Positions 1-8,934 of a stretch of 55,061 bases of DNA are shown piece after piece. The stretch covers positions 1-55,061 of the forward strand of contig JAFWFV010000008.1 in assembly GCA_017515465.1 (NCBI GenBank), read 5' to 3'. The translations under genes were made by a program, and so were the position numbers. The DNA is from Clostridiales bacterium. Lineage in GTDB: Bacteria; Bacillota; Clostridia; Saccharofermentanales; Saccharofermentanaceae. A model generated the notes under the pieces. That model did no database searches and was not told the origin of the DNA. It was given only the letters and a program-made list of their open reading frames with translations. Numbering within the stretch: position 1 is the stretch's first letter; each line of letters opens with the position of its first letter.

Positions 1-3000
1 ATAAATATCGTGATGGACAATCCGGATCCGACACCTACGCCAACGCCAACACCGACTCCGACCCCTTCTCCAATTCCAACAGTTACACCTGTTCCTACGG
101 GAGAACCGACACCAACAACGGAACCTACTAATACGCCGACCCCAACTCCCGCAAATGAATTCCCATATGCCATCTTCTCTGGGAGTACAAGAGCAGATTT
201 CATTTTTATGGGATGGAAGAGTTATATAACAGGAGATGTTTACTCTGGTAAAGATTTCTCATATCAGGGTTCTGAGCTCTATATGACAGGTTATGCAAGA
301 ACCGTCGGGCAAGTTCTGCCGGCAGGCTGGACAACCTCCATGACCGGATCTGAAGAAGGGATAGATCCTATATCAATGCCTCAATGGGGAGATACTATTC
401 TTGCAAGAATGGCGGATGAGGGTGAAGACACCAACATCATTTATTCTGAAAATAATATTACTATTGATGCGACTAACTATGAGACAACAATAGAGCCGAC
501 AGTTATCTATTCATCAAATGGTGATATTACGATAATTGGCAATGAGATAACTATAAATGGACTGATCTATGCACCTAACGGAAAGGTTACTATTAATGCC
601 AATAATGCAACAGTAAACGGCAGAATAGTGGCTAACGAAGTATTATATAATGGTTCTATTCTTACGATAACAGCAAGTGATACAGATCTTGATTTTATCT
701 ATGGAGGAACAAATATTACACCAACGCCGACACCTACAGTTGTGCCGGACGGAATTGTGATCGAGTTGGATACGAGTTTTTGTGTTGAGTCTGAAACGGA
801 AGGTCTATTATATGTATTCGATACAATAGATTCTGTGCATGGTAATCTGTGGGGATATCAGGACGTAACATCATTTACTTATAGTATTTCTTCTGCTTAT
901 CAGGAAGACGCAGTTACAGGATCTATTGATGTTGCAGAAGAATGGTCAAGTGACGATATTGGTTTCTTTTTTGGACCTACAAAGATCGTTTTTACCGCAA
1001 CTACTGCAGATAATCAGGAAATAACTGCGACTTACATCTTCTTCTGTTGGACATATACCAATGCGGATAAACTTGGTATTGATATTGAGACAGACACAGA
1101 TACTGATATGCTTCCTGATTACCTTGAGGGCGAATTACATACTTATCCTGATAATGAAGACAGTGATGACGACGGTATTCCTGATGGCATTGAAGTCTAT
1201 ATAACTCGAACAGATCCGCTTGAACCTGACTCGGATGGAGATGATATTATAGATGGAAATGAGGACGATGACGAGGATGGTTTGTCATTTGTCCAGGAAA
1301 TTGATGCGGGAACACTGTTTTTTAACTGGGATTCAGACGGAGACTATCTGTCTGACGGAGATGAAGTGAATGTATATCATACGGATCCAACATTACCGGA
1401 TTCAGACGGAGATGGTATTTCTGATTATGATGAGGTAATGCTTGGAAGAAATCCCGACGTTCCGGATGCAACCCCAATTGAACAAACAGTTGATTACCCG
1501 ATTGATTGTGATGACAGTCCTGAAGTAACAGGTGTCAGCATTACAATGACAACGGATCAGTATTTGCCGTCTGTTGTGGACGCAACCAACATATACGAAA
1601 TCAGTGTACCTTGCACTGAAGTTGTTGGTAGAATTGGTGCTCCCATTGAGTTTAATAGTACGATAGAATTTGATTCGGCCACAATTACTTTCTCCTATGA
1701 TGAGTCTGTATTAGGAGATACTGACGAAGAAGATCTTATGATAATGTGGCTCGATGAGGAGAATTGTCGGTTTGTTGAACTCGATTCTATTGTAGATTCG
1801 ACCAACAATACTGTGTCGGTTGCTGTCACGCATTTCAGCAAATATGTTCTCATCGATAAAGTTCCATGGAATGGTGCATGGGCGACACCAATCGATTATT
1901 CAACATCGGTCTCTTCTGATACAGAACGTTATGATTATATCTTTGCCGTTGAGGATTCATTCTTTTCGGGTTATTATAAAACGCGTATGATAGATATCAT
2001 TAGTTATTTTGCAAATCACATTAGAAATGGAGAACGTGTCGGCACTTCATTAATTAAAGATAGTTCTTTCTCTGATTATGGTACTCTGGATTCTAGTGCT
2101 TCATCAGCAATAAATAAAGCTAGTTCTCTTATCAACAGTCATTGGTCTGGTACAGCTACGCAATTTGCCACTTTTGCTGCAGGAGATGTTGTTGAACACT
2201 TTTACAACTATAATGATCAGGGACGGAATATCCCAATTGTAATACTGCTCACATCAAATACCAGCATGAGATATGCCAATAGTTATGCTGAGAACATATG
2301 TGAACAGTATGGAGCAAGGATATTTACAATTTGTCTTGGTGCTCCGGGAGGTTTTTACACTATCGAAGACGAAGGGCATCTCAGACTACACGGAGATCTT
2401 GATAGTGATCTTGATCAATTGATGATAGATACAAATGGGTATCAATTGCGTGGATTAGAACCAGAGGATTATTACGCTGAGTTTATTCATGGACTTGAAG
2501 TTGATAGCGATACTGATGGTATTCCTGATATTTATGAGACGCAGGGCTTACGTTCATATACCGGACAGATTATTTGTAGTGATCCAAATAACGAGGATAC
2601 GAATAATGACGGTGTTGATGATTGGTATTCTTTGCGGTTATTCGCCTATGATAAACAGTATCCGTTTTTTATTGATGTTTTTAATCAATTACCAACTTAC
2701 AAAGATCAGCACGTGGTGGATTCTGCTCTATTAATGCATTTGCTTGATCAGGACAATGATGGCCTGTATACGAATATTCCAAGAACAATTGTGGATTCCA
2801 ATGGAAATACAATTGAAGCACTGCCCCCTGATCCAGATCCTAATTACAGAAATGCTCCTGTAGGTTTGTTGGAACATCATTTGAATACCATCCACGATGG
2901 GAGCAATCTCGCTCATACAACAACAAATAGTGTTTATCAGTACACTTTTAACGTTTTAAATTTGCCAAACGGAGGCGATTTGTGGAATGCTCTGGTTTTG

Positions 3001-3738
3001 TTCTTCACTAATCCTAATTCAAATGGATATCCAGAGTGGGCAACTAATTACGGTGCTTTATTTTTAACATTTGAAAAGGATGAGTTGGAGCAAGCATATC
3101 ATTCAACATACTACCAGATTCAAATGCCTTTTGGTTATGCAAACCTTTATGATGCAGTTTTCAGATTGGGCATGCATGGTAATATGGCTGTTACAAAATC
3201 TCCGTACTTTTATGATAGCAGTAATAATAAATACATCTTATGGGCTTGGAGAGGGAATTATGCAAACCTTGGATCAGGCGGCGAGGTAGGTTTCTATTGG
3301 ATCCCCAATGATCCGGATTTTCAAGAAACATATGAGAGATATGCAAATCCAATATTAAGACAAATTAATGCAACTTTATCCCAGAACCAGGAGGGGTGGT
3401 GGGCAGTTGCGCCTTACGAACTTAAGATGGAGTTGAGTATTTATAATGTGGACTCAACTATTTCAGATGTTATTAATTGGTTTCCGTATGATAACCAATG
3501 GTGGATAACCGGATTTAACCCAAATCAGATGGGTCTTGATGCAAACAATCTGTGGATGGTTGCGAAGATTAGTTTTAGAAATGCAACATCAGCGATGCAG
3601 AATGCAGGTGATTTATCCGCACTGTATAATTCTCTTTCAACATCTATATTAGCTTTAGATGAGGATGATTCACGAACCAAATATTGGATTACTGATGATG
3701 AGAACAAATGTGTATATGTTATCTGGGGGCAAAGATGA
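1..3738 (+). CDS. Large secreted Ca-binding surface protein (TSP3 repeats, degenerate vWA), 5' partial
   Basis: The frame is open to the left edge, so the N terminus, and presumably the signal peptide, lies outside the window. Counting from the GTG at 10, residues 5-50 are a Pro-Thr linker. Residues 150-235 are Asn/Ile-rich beta repeats of a polymer-forming, beta-helix look. A short second PT linker and an Ig-like segment follow (250-350). Residues 360-490 hold Asp-rich thrombospondin-type-3 calcium repeats such as DSDGDGISDYDE. A beta domain ends in THFSKYVLID near 620. Residues 635-790 align in layout with a von Willebrand A domain, but the metal-site motif (DxSxS) is degenerate (VEDSFFSG) and the usual LLTDG is LLTSN. 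A second TSP3 stretch (about 820-865) precedes a 370-residue C-terminal domain I do not recognise. It is extracellular, probably in adhesion or matrix. No sortase motif or dockerin is seen. Confidence 0.75.
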   Translation: MNIVMDNPDPTPTPTPTPTPTPSPIPTVTPVPTGEPTPTTEPTNTPTPTPANEFPYAIFSGSTRADFIFMGWKSYITGDVYSGKDFSYQGSELYMTGYARTVGQVLPAGWTTSMTGSEEGIDPISMPQWGDTILARMADEGEDTNIIYSENNITIDATNYETTIEPTVIYSSNGDITIIGNEITINGLIYAPNGKVTINANNATVNGRIVANEVLYNGSILTITASDTDLDFIYGGTNITPTPTPTVVPDGIVIELDTSFCVESETEGLLYVFDTIDSVHGNLWGYQDVTSFTYSISSAYQEDAVTGSIDVAEEWSSDDIGFFFGPTKIVFTATTADNQEITATYIFFCWTYTNADKLGIDIETDTDTDMLPDYLEGELHTYPDNEDSDDDGIPDGIEVYITRTDPLEPDSDGDDIIDGNEDDDEDGLSFVQEIDAGTLFFNWDSDGDYLSDGDEVNVYHTDPTLPDSDGDGISDYDEVMLGRNPDVPDATPIEQTVDYPIDCDDSPEVTGVSITMTTDQYLPSVVDATNIYEISVPCTEVVGRIGAPIEFNSTIEFDSATITFSYDESVLGDTDEEDLMIMWLDEENCRFVELDSIVDSTNNTVSVAVTHFSKYVLIDKVPWNGAWATPIDYSTSVSSDTERYDYIFAVEDSFFSGYYKTRMIDIISYFANHIRNGERVGTSLIKDSSFSDYGTLDSSASSAINKASSLINSHWSGTATQFATFAAGDVVEHFYNYNDQGRNIPIVILLTSNTSMRYANSYAENICEQYGARIFTICLGAPGGFYTIEDEGHLRLHGDLDSDLDQLMIDTNGYQLRGLEPEDYYAEFIHGLEVDSDTDGIPDIYETQGLRSYTGQIICSDPNNEDTNNDGVDDWYSLRLFAYDKQYPFFIDVFNQLPTYKDQHVVDSALLMHLLDQDNDGLYTNIPRTIVDSNGNTIEALPPDPDPNYRNAPVGLLEHHLNTIHDGSNLAHTTTNSVYQYTFNVLNLPNGGDLWNALVLFFTNPNSNGYPEWATNYGALFLTFEKDELEQAYHSTYYQIQMPFGYANLYDAVFRLGMHGNMAVTKSPYFYDSSNNKYILWAWRGNYANLGSGGEVGFYWIPNDPDFQETYERYANPILRQINATLSQNQEGWWAVAPYELKMELSIYNVDSTISDVINWFPYDNQWWITGFNPNQMGLDANNLWMVAKISFRNATSAMQNAGDLSALYNSLSTSILALDEDDSRTKYWITDDENKCVYVIWGQR

Positions 3739-4235
3739 TTAGAAGTATTATTATCACTGTGTTGTTGGTTGTTGCTTGCATGTTTTCAGGCTGTGGAGTG
3801 ATTTCTCCAGAAGCAGAAAAATTAAAAAGCAATGTATCGACTTACGAGAAACAAAAGGATATAAGCAAAACGATTCTTGAGATGCTTGTGAATAGAGACT
3901 CAAGTGGACTATATGATATGTTTTCGTCATATAAGAGGGAAAACGAGAGTATAGATAATCAAATTGATGAATTGTTTGCTCTTTATGATTTTTCTGAGTT
4001 TGATATGGAACAGGTTGAGTATAATAGTGTAAATGGAGAACAGACATATCGAGATGGAAGAATAGTATTTATGACATTAAGTGATACTATGAAAAATATT
4101 CGTGATAATGATGACATTGAGGTTTGGATTTCTTACTATTATATTGTTACTGATGAAAAAGAACCTAACAAGGAAGGATTGGTTGGATTGACTATTATTC
4201 GAGTTGAAGATAAGAATCGTTTCAGAGTTGGTTAA
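3735..4235 (+). CDS. Small lipoprotein, DUF5104-like
   Basis: A 166-residue protein starting at ATG 3735, which overlaps the stop of the surface-protein gene by four bases (ATGA), implying translational coupling. Residues 1-20 form a lipoprotein signal: Met-Ile-Arg, a hydrophobic stretch and lipobox FSGC, with Cys20 as the likely lipidated residue. The mature part is helical and charged, with a pattern (ILEMLVNRDSSGLYDMFS) like DUF5104 / NTF2-like lipoproteins of Clostridia; this family link is from memory of the pattern and not certain. An in-frame start nine codons upstream would spoil the signal peptide and is not used. It probably sits on the outer face of the membrane and may work with the surface protein, but its function is unknown. 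Confidence 0.7.
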   Translation: MIRSIIITVLLVVACMFSGCGVISPEAEKLKSNVSTYEKQKDISKTILEMLVNRDSSGLYDMFSSYKRENESIDNQIDELFALYDFSEFDMEQVEYNSVNGEQTYRDGRIVFMTLSDTMKNIRDNDDIEVWISYYYIVTDEKEPNKEGLVGLTIIRVEDKNRFRVG

Positions 4236-4347
4236 TTATTCTGGTCTTGATTATAGGATCGCGGAAGAAAATGCATGGTGTAGTCCTGTGTTGCGTGCGT
4301 TTTGTGCATATCTTTGTGATGCTTAAGGAGAAAGCGAAGAGTGGTGG

Positions 4348-5721
4348 GTGGTTGCTTGTACTGATGAGGAGAATGGTATCCCCCAACTACCTTTAGAAGG
4401 TGTTCCCCTGAATAAGGTTGATGTTTGGCAGAAAAAGATATTCGAGAAGTGTAAGAGTATAAGACCTTACTATATGCCGATCATAGGTAAGGAAGAGTAT
4501 GAAGGAAAGCAGTTTATCGTAATCTGGTGTTCGGGTGGATATGGGCGGCCGTATTCTTCTCCCAAGACGATGGATAAGAATAATAAGGAGCATATCTGCT
4601 TTATTCGCAAAGGATCTGTTACAGCGGAACCAACTGATGAAGACTTGAAGGATCTCTATTCACTGTCGAACAGAACTCCTTACGACGATCAGATTAACCA
4701 TAATGCGGAATTATCAGATCTGAACTATACTCTGATAAAGTCATACCTTTACGAAATAGGAAGTGAACTCTATAATATGGCTGATTCAATGGATTTTATA
4801 GAATTATGCCGTAGTATGCATCTCATTAGCGAATTGCCGGAATATGTCAAACCGAGAAATGTTGCGTTGATGTTCTTCAACTCCGAGCCTGACAAGTTCT
4901 TTCCGTATGCTCAGATCGATGTCGTTCAGTTTCCTGAAGGTGAAGGGGGAGATAAGATAATTGAGCAGACTTTTAAGGGACCGTTGCATGAGCAATTGCG
5001 TGCTACACTCAGATATATAAAGAATGTTGTCATAGCTGAGAAGATGTTCAAATATCCTGATCGCGCTGAGGCAGACCGCTTCTTTAATTACCCGTATGCG
5101 GCGATAGAAGAAGCTCTTGCTAATGCGGTATATCACAAGGCGTATGATCAGCGTGAACCAATTGAAGTCCGCATTAATAACAATATGATCGAGATCATAT
5201 CACATCCCGGTCCAGACAGATCTGTTACGTTGCAAGGCCTAAAAGAGTATAAGGTTTATAGCCGACGATACCGTAACCGCCGAATCGGTGAGTTCCTCAA
5301 GGATCTGCACCTTACAGAGGGCAGGAATACCGGTTTTAAGAAGATTCTTGATTCACTTCAGTCGAACGGATCACCTCTGCCCGAGTTTGAGACGGATGAG
5401 GCTCATGATTACTTTGTCAGCAGATTATATATTCATCCGGCCTTCCTTGAGGATAACAGCGGCAACCATAGCTTGTTGCAAAATGAAACAAGTTTTGAAA
5501 CAAGAATGAAACAAGTTTTGAAACAAAATGAATATGAGAAGCTGAAGTCGATAATAGCTGTATTGTCTGAAAAAGGTGAGATATCTAGTGCGGAGGCGGT
5601 TGCCGTAAGTGGTAAGTCTAGAACTACTGTATGGAGATATTTGCAGAAATTGGTAGATGTTGGTGTAGTTGAGGATGAGGGAACTACGACTGATAAGGTT
5701 TATAGGGTGAAGAGAGAATAA
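4348..5721 (+). CDS. AlbA_2 / divergent-ATPase transcriptional regulator (COG2865 type), N-terminally truncated
   Basis: A 457-residue frame matching RNA-binding-domain/ATP-binding regulators of the COG2865 type. Visible parts are the second half of the AlbA_2 domain (residues 10-95), a conserved middle with RNIGVLMF-like PRNVALMFF, the hallmark RFFNYPYAAIEEALANAVYHKAY (about 250-270, an HATPase_c_4 region), the GPDRSVTL loop, the RYRNRRIGEFLKDL motif, and a C-terminal winged helix (395-455). The first 55-60 residues of the family, with the ESxxxEFK start, are missing. TAA lies eight codons upstream of the GTG start and no ATG fits, so the 5' end has probably been lost. The gene may be a remnant or may make a shortened protein. 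Such proteins are usually autonomous transcription factors, also seen beside mobile DNA. Confidence 0.6.
   Translation: MVACTDEENGIPQLPLEGVPLNKVDVWQKKIFEKCKSIRPYYMPIIGKEEYEGKQFIVIWCSGGYGRPYSSPKTMDKNNKEHICFIRKGSVTAEPTDEDLKDLYSLSNRTPYDDQINHNAELSDLNYTLIKSYLYEIGSELYNMADSMDFIELCRSMHLISELPEYVKPRNVALMFFNSEPDKFFPYAQIDVVQFPEGEGGDKIIEQTFKGPLHEQLRATLRYIKNVVIAEKMFKYPDRAEADRFFNYPYAAIEEALANAVYHKAYDQREPIEVRINNNMIEIISHPGPDRSVTLQGLKEYKVYSRRYRNRRIGEFLKDLHLTEGRNTGFKKILDSLQSNGSPLPEFETDEAHDYFVSRLYIHPAFLEDNSGNHSLLQNETSFETRMKQVLKQNEYEKLKSIIAVLSEKGEISSAEAVAVSGKSRTTVWRYLQKLVDVGVVEDEGTTTDKVYRVKRE
5483..5526 (+). repeat. Tandem 21-bp repeat (23-bp period) inside the linker of the regulator gene
   Basis: Two identical copies of a 21-bp unit starting ATGAAACAAG lie at 5483-5503 and 5506-5526. 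They are two bases apart, so the period is 23 bp and not a multiple of three. With both copies the frame runs on into the winged helix; with a single copy the next codons would reach a TGA. The repeat encodes part of the polar linker, a place where this family often has repeated sequence. Confidence 0.85.
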
Positions 5722-5821
5722 GAGAGAAGCGATATCTTTACAGAATCTGGGTAAGGAAATATGTCAATATATTTTCAAAAAATCAATGAATGCATTAATG
5801 AAATAATCACACAAGTAGAGG

Positions 5822-5925
5822 TAAGAAAACAGTAATAATATGGTTATTTTCTGCAATTCCTGATACAATAACCCCAACATCTTGTAACACAGCAAAGCGT
5901 GTATCACTACATGTTGTTACCATAG
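5822..5925 (+). repeat. 104-bp direct repeat, left copy
   Basis: The same 104-bp sequence recurs at 17290-17393 without gaps and with six mismatches. A 53-bp core (5868-5920, beginning AATAACCCCAAC) is identical. The core contains an imperfect inverted repeat (TAACACAG ... TGTTGTTA) around a small GTGTA-TCAC-TACAT hairpin. The two copies bracket about 11.5 kb that differs in character from its flanks. It could be a duplicated target or attachment site of an integrated element, or a recombination scar; no integrase gene is visible between the copies. Confidence 0.85.
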
Positions 5926-5953
5926 TCGAGTACGAATAATCGCAAAACGCTTG

Positions 5954-5996
5954 GAAGTGAACCCCTGAAGTTGGAAAAACTTCGGGGGTTCACTTC
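5954..5996. terminator. Strong stem-loop after the minus-strand hydrolase gene
   Basis: GAAGTGAACCCCTGAAGTT pairs with ACTTCGGGGGTTCACTTC across a short GGAAAA loop, giving a stem of about 18 bp with one mismatch. T-runs on either side are short (ATTTC on the plus side, GCGTTTTGCG on the minus side), so it is most likely the terminator of the minus-strand gene ending at 6046, perhaps acting in both directions. Confidence 0.6.
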
Positions 5997-6045
5997 ATTT
6001 CTCCAAGGCTTAGGAAATTATGTACTGCGGGGCCGTACCAACAGG

Positions 6046-7032
6046 TCAGGCATCAAGACTTGCAAGGAACCCGTCAATTATAACTGCACAGTCCTCCGTC
6101 CTGTCGAGAAAGATAACGTGATCACCCGGCAGATCATAAACCTCCGTATTGCCAAGCCTATCGGCGTAAGTCAGCGCGCCTTCATAATCTGAAGCAGCTA
6201 AGTATATCTTCGGGATATCGTTTGTTACTATGTTCTCCCATGTCCAGGATAATTCTTCACCGGAATTTACATGGATCAGCTCATACAAACATGCATGTGA
6301 AGCATACGTTGAGTTAATTAACGAGAAAGCCTCATAACGATCATATGGATCAAGGCAACTCATGACATCCCCATAAAAGGCCGCGTTAATATCAACGATT
6401 CTCGATAATCCGGTATGTGTCAGAAAATACGGAAGACGTGAAGTGCCCTCATTGAGGATATTATCCGTGAATGAGCGTTTCTGTAATACTTCATCAACCT
6501 CTTCTACGCTTATAGGTAGAGTTCCATCCATTAAAATGCAGGCTTCGATCTCATCCGGATATGTGCTCTCCCAATAAGCCGTATACAAGCTGCCCAATGA
6601 ATGCGAAAGAAGGATATAAGGCCCTTCGATACCTGCATTTCTCAGAGCCGTACGATAATCCTCAACGACATAGTCAATGGTCATGGATTCGCGAACATCA
6701 TCACTTAATCCGTATCCGGCGCGATCAATAAAGACAAACTGATTATCATCCTCGAACTGAGAGTTCAATGGTCTCCAGCTGATATACATCTCGCCATCGC
6801 TCCAGCCGGAGAGTGCAACTATGGTATGATCGCCGTTCTCGTTACCGGTAACATATACATTAAGCGAATGATCCCCCGTTGATACAGGGTTATAGTATCC
6901 TTTATCCTTGATCGCATTGATTTCACCGGTCAGCTTAATATGGTTATATATCGACAACCCGGCAACCATTAATGACAAGCAAACGACAGTGCATCCCAAC
7001 ACCTTAAGTAGGTTCTTTCCAATCTTTTTCAT
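6046..7032 (-). CDS. Membrane-anchored alpha/beta hydrolase
   Basis: A 328-residue protein with one N-terminal membrane segment (residues 8-28), so the catalytic domain probably faces outward. The alpha/beta-hydrolase core is clear: a VALSGWSDG oxyanion-type loop near 73, an IDRAGYGLSD strand-turn near 103, the nucleophile elbow SHSLGS near 145 (a small-residue variant of GxSxG), the acid region ILMDGT near 168 and the catalytic His in GDHVIFLDR near the C terminus. An AAGGAG ribosome site lies seven bases upstream of the ATG. It lies 84 bp downstream of the XRE regulator gene on the same strand and is probably co-transcribed with it. The substrate is unknown; esterase or lipase-like activity is the usual case. 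Confidence 0.8.
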   Translation of the reverse strand: MKKIGKNLLKVLGCTVVCLSLMVAGLSIYNHIKLTGEINAIKDKGYYNPVSTGDHSLNVYVTGNENGDHTIVALSGWSDGEMYISWRPLNSQFEDDNQFVFIDRAGYGLSDDVRESMTIDYVVEDYRTALRNAGIEGPYILLSHSLGSLYTAYWESTYPDEIEACILMDGTLPISVEEVDEVLQKRSFTDNILNEGTSRLPYFLTHTGLSRIVDINAAFYGDVMSCLDPYDRYEAFSLINSTYASHACLYELIHVNSGEELSWTWENIVTNDIPKIYLAASDYEGALTYADRLGNTEVYDLPGDHVIFLDRTEDCAVIIDGFLASLDA

Positions 7033-7116
7033 TTTTTACTCCTTTTATTTTTTTGCATACAAAGACCACCTGCAGTATTAATGCAAGCAAATCCGGCCTA
7101 TCAAATTGTTAAGAGA

Positions 7117-7887
7117 TCATTTGTGATTCTTTAAGCGCAAGTAGCTTCTGTATATCATGTTCACATACACGATACAGGATATTCCTGCTGCCGCCATCAG
7201 TAGCATAAGCGTAATACCGAGAACTATTAAAACAGCATTCGCTTCCAGTATTGCACAGATCATCATGGGAATGACAGACAAAACAAGGAGTACGATGCCG
7301 GAAAGGATCCCTGTGAGCCGGGTACGGTCAAAATCTTTAATATAATCTTCGGCAACACCCTTAACGCCATAATCTATTTCACGATTCCGCTCTTTAAAGT
7401 ACTTAAATCTTTTCTCTCCCCACACTGCGAGTATGATCGTTACAGCTGCACACAACATGAATATAATCTGTATGATAATGCCAATGCCAACTATTTTTTC
7501 ATTCTCCGTTAACGACAGGAAATAACTGGCTACCGGAGATAAAACAAGCAGAAAGATCGTGATAATTACCAATCTGGCTGTCTTTTTGTGGGTAGCAAAG
7601 TAATCCTGAGCTTCTTCAAGAGTTATAACTTTACGCGCAGGATCAGGCGAACTTACGGTTATGGGTTTGTTTTCCAGGTAATCCAGGTCCAGGTCATCTT
7701 TTAATAGAAAATCAACGGGAACTTCAAAGAACTCCGCAATAGCCATAATCTTGTTGATATCGGGTACAGACTGCGCCATTTCCCATTTGGAAACTGCCTG
7801 ACGGCTGACACCAATCTTATCTCCAAACTGCTCTTGCGTCAGGCCGCTTCTTTTTCGCAGTTCGGTAATCTTCTCAGAAAATATCAT
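7117..7887 (-). CDS. XRE-family regulator with C-terminal membrane domain
   Basis: A 256-residue protein. I chose ATG 7887 because a GGGAGG ribosome site lies five bases upstream; the GTG two codons earlier is too close to that site. Residues 3-60 are a Cro/CI-type helix-turn-helix (GLTQEQFGDKIGVSRQAVSKWE). Residues 100-240 contain four hydrophobic segments, so the DNA-binding domain is tethered to the membrane. Membrane-bound XRE proteins of this layout are common in Clostridia and tend to regulate adjacent genes; the ligand or signal is not known. It is the upstream gene of a two-gene minus-strand unit with the hydrolase and is divergent from the decayed ABC gene. Confidence 0.85.
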   Translation of the reverse strand: MIFSEKITELRKRSGLTQEQFGDKIGVSRQAVSKWEMAQSVPDINKIMAIAEFFEVPVDFLLKDDLDLDYLENKPITVSSPDPARKVITLEEAQDYFATHKKTARLVIITIFLLVLSPVASYFLSLTENEKIVGIGIIIQIIFMLCAAVTIILAVWGEKRFKYFKERNREIDYGVKGVAEDYIKDFDRTRLTGILSGIVLLVLSVIPMMICAILEANAVLIVLGITLMLLMAAAGISCIVYVNMIYRSYLRLKNHK

Positions 7888-7901
7888 ATACACCTCCCTA
7901 T

Positions 7902-7930
7902 TATTCTAACTATCGTTAACACTTTGTCCT
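7902..7930 (-). promoter_or_regulatory. Candidate promoter of the XRE/hydrolase unit
   Basis: On the minus strand a TAGAAT -10 (7907-7902) lies 17 bp from AGGACA (7930-7925), a four-of-six match to the -35 box. GTTAAC and GTTAG half-sites (7906-7920) lie between the boxes, resembling the palindromes found at 8863, 8903 and 13562. The rest of the 250 bp up to 8142 shows only a 12-bp palindrome TCCCGATCGGGA near 8065 and no gene. Confidence 0.35.
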
Positions 7931-8142
7931 TCATATCGATATTGTCCTTCCAATTGGTGGTTTCATGATACAAATTATACCCACGCCACTCTACCATTAA
8001 CACCTTGCAATCTGTCAACTGGCAGTGGAATTGCTTAAATTCTACCGATTTTGGGGCATTTTGTCCCGATCGGGATATCTTGTTCTCTTTATAAGGCTCC
8101 TGTTAAGCTCCCGTTGTCAAATCGTTGTCCGTTTTAGGTTAA

Positions 8143-8831
8143 TGAGATATTGAACGATGTGAGTCTTGAGATCCCGGAGAACACCATGACAGCGTTTGTC
8201 GGATCTTCGGGTGCAGGCAAAACGACACTGGCGATGCTGATTGCTCGATTCTGGGATGAACAGCGGCAAGATCTCGATAGGCGGAAGGGATGTAAGGGAT
8301 TACACTCTTGAAAGCCTGATGTCTCAGATAAGCGTGGTATTCCAGAATGTATACCTCTTTGCAGATACGATAGAGAATAATATTAAGTTCGGAATGAGCG
8401 ATGCAGATCACGATCAGGTCGTGGCTGCTGCCCAAAAAGCCTGCTGTCATGATTTCATCATGTCGCTCCCGGATGGTTATTCAACTGTTATAGGCGAGGG
8501 CGGCGCAACACTCTCGGGCGGTGAGAAGCAGAGGATATCTATAGCAAGAGCGATCCTCAAGGATGCTCCGATAATCATTCTTGATGAGGCGATGGCAAAT
8601 GTGGATCCCGAGAATGAAGATAAACTGACGGCAGCTTTTGATGCACTGACGGAGAATAAGACTGTCATTATGATCGCCCACAGGCTTAAGACTATAAGAA
8701 ATGCGGATAAGATCGTTGTGCTTGACGGAGGATCGTTATGCAGCGGTACTCATGATGAACTGCTCAGGACCAGTTCAAGATACAGCACTTTTATCAGGCT
8801 CAGAGAGGAAGCTGCCAACTGGAAAATGTAG
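8143..8831 (+). pseudogene. Decayed ABC exporter ATPase domain (5' truncated, frameshifted)
   Basis: Only the nucleotide-binding domain of an exporter-type ABC protein remains. One frame, from about 8143, encodes [15 protein letters not shown] and an intact Walker A (GSSGAGKTT). Around 8250 the homology switches frame: ARFWD continues as [12 protein letters not shown] in another frame, as if two bases had been lost (or one gained). The second frame holds the Q-loop, the signature LSGGEKQRISIARA, Walker B with DEA and the H-loop IAHR, ending at the stop at 8831. The transmembrane half is absent and no start fits. The fragment resembles the second ABC protein of the intact pair (15332-17062), so it looks like the remnant of a paralogous exporter. 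Confidence 0.8.
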
Positions 8832-8862
8832 AAAAAGAATATATGGATTACCTGCATTTTTA

Positions 8863-8918
8863 GTTAGCATAAACTAACCCAAGGTGATAGAATAGGATGA
8901 AAGTTAGCCATGGTTAAC
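8863..8918 (+). promoter_or_regulatory. Promoter with two palindromic operators
   Basis: Palindrome O1, GTTAGCATAAACTAAC (8863-8878), and O2, GTTAGCCATGGTTAAC (8903-8918), are both 16 bp and lie 40 bp apart centre to centre, about four helical turns. Between them is an extended -10, TGATAGAAT (8885-8893); the -35 position would fall inside O1 and the start site just before O2. This is the layout of a promoter repressed by a dimeric (for example TetR-type) regulator. A third copy of the palindrome is at 13562-13577. Confidence 0.65.
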
Positions 8919-8934
8919 AAGTGTGAGGTATGAA

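Noticed and set aside
360..1480. Dockerin or EF-hand repeats in the first surface protein
   Set aside because: The Asp-rich units follow the TSP3 pattern with DSDGDG spacing but lack the paired duplicated helix pattern of dockerins.
5822..5925. Integron attC site
   Set aside because: It has inverted-repeat content and suitable length, but the ends do not fit the GTTRRRY/RYYYAAC core boxes and the intervening segment is not a single-gene cassette.
5971..6192. Small plus-strand open frame after the repeat
   Set aside because: It starts inside a terminator hairpin and overlaps the end of the minus-strand hydrolase gene; no protein pattern.
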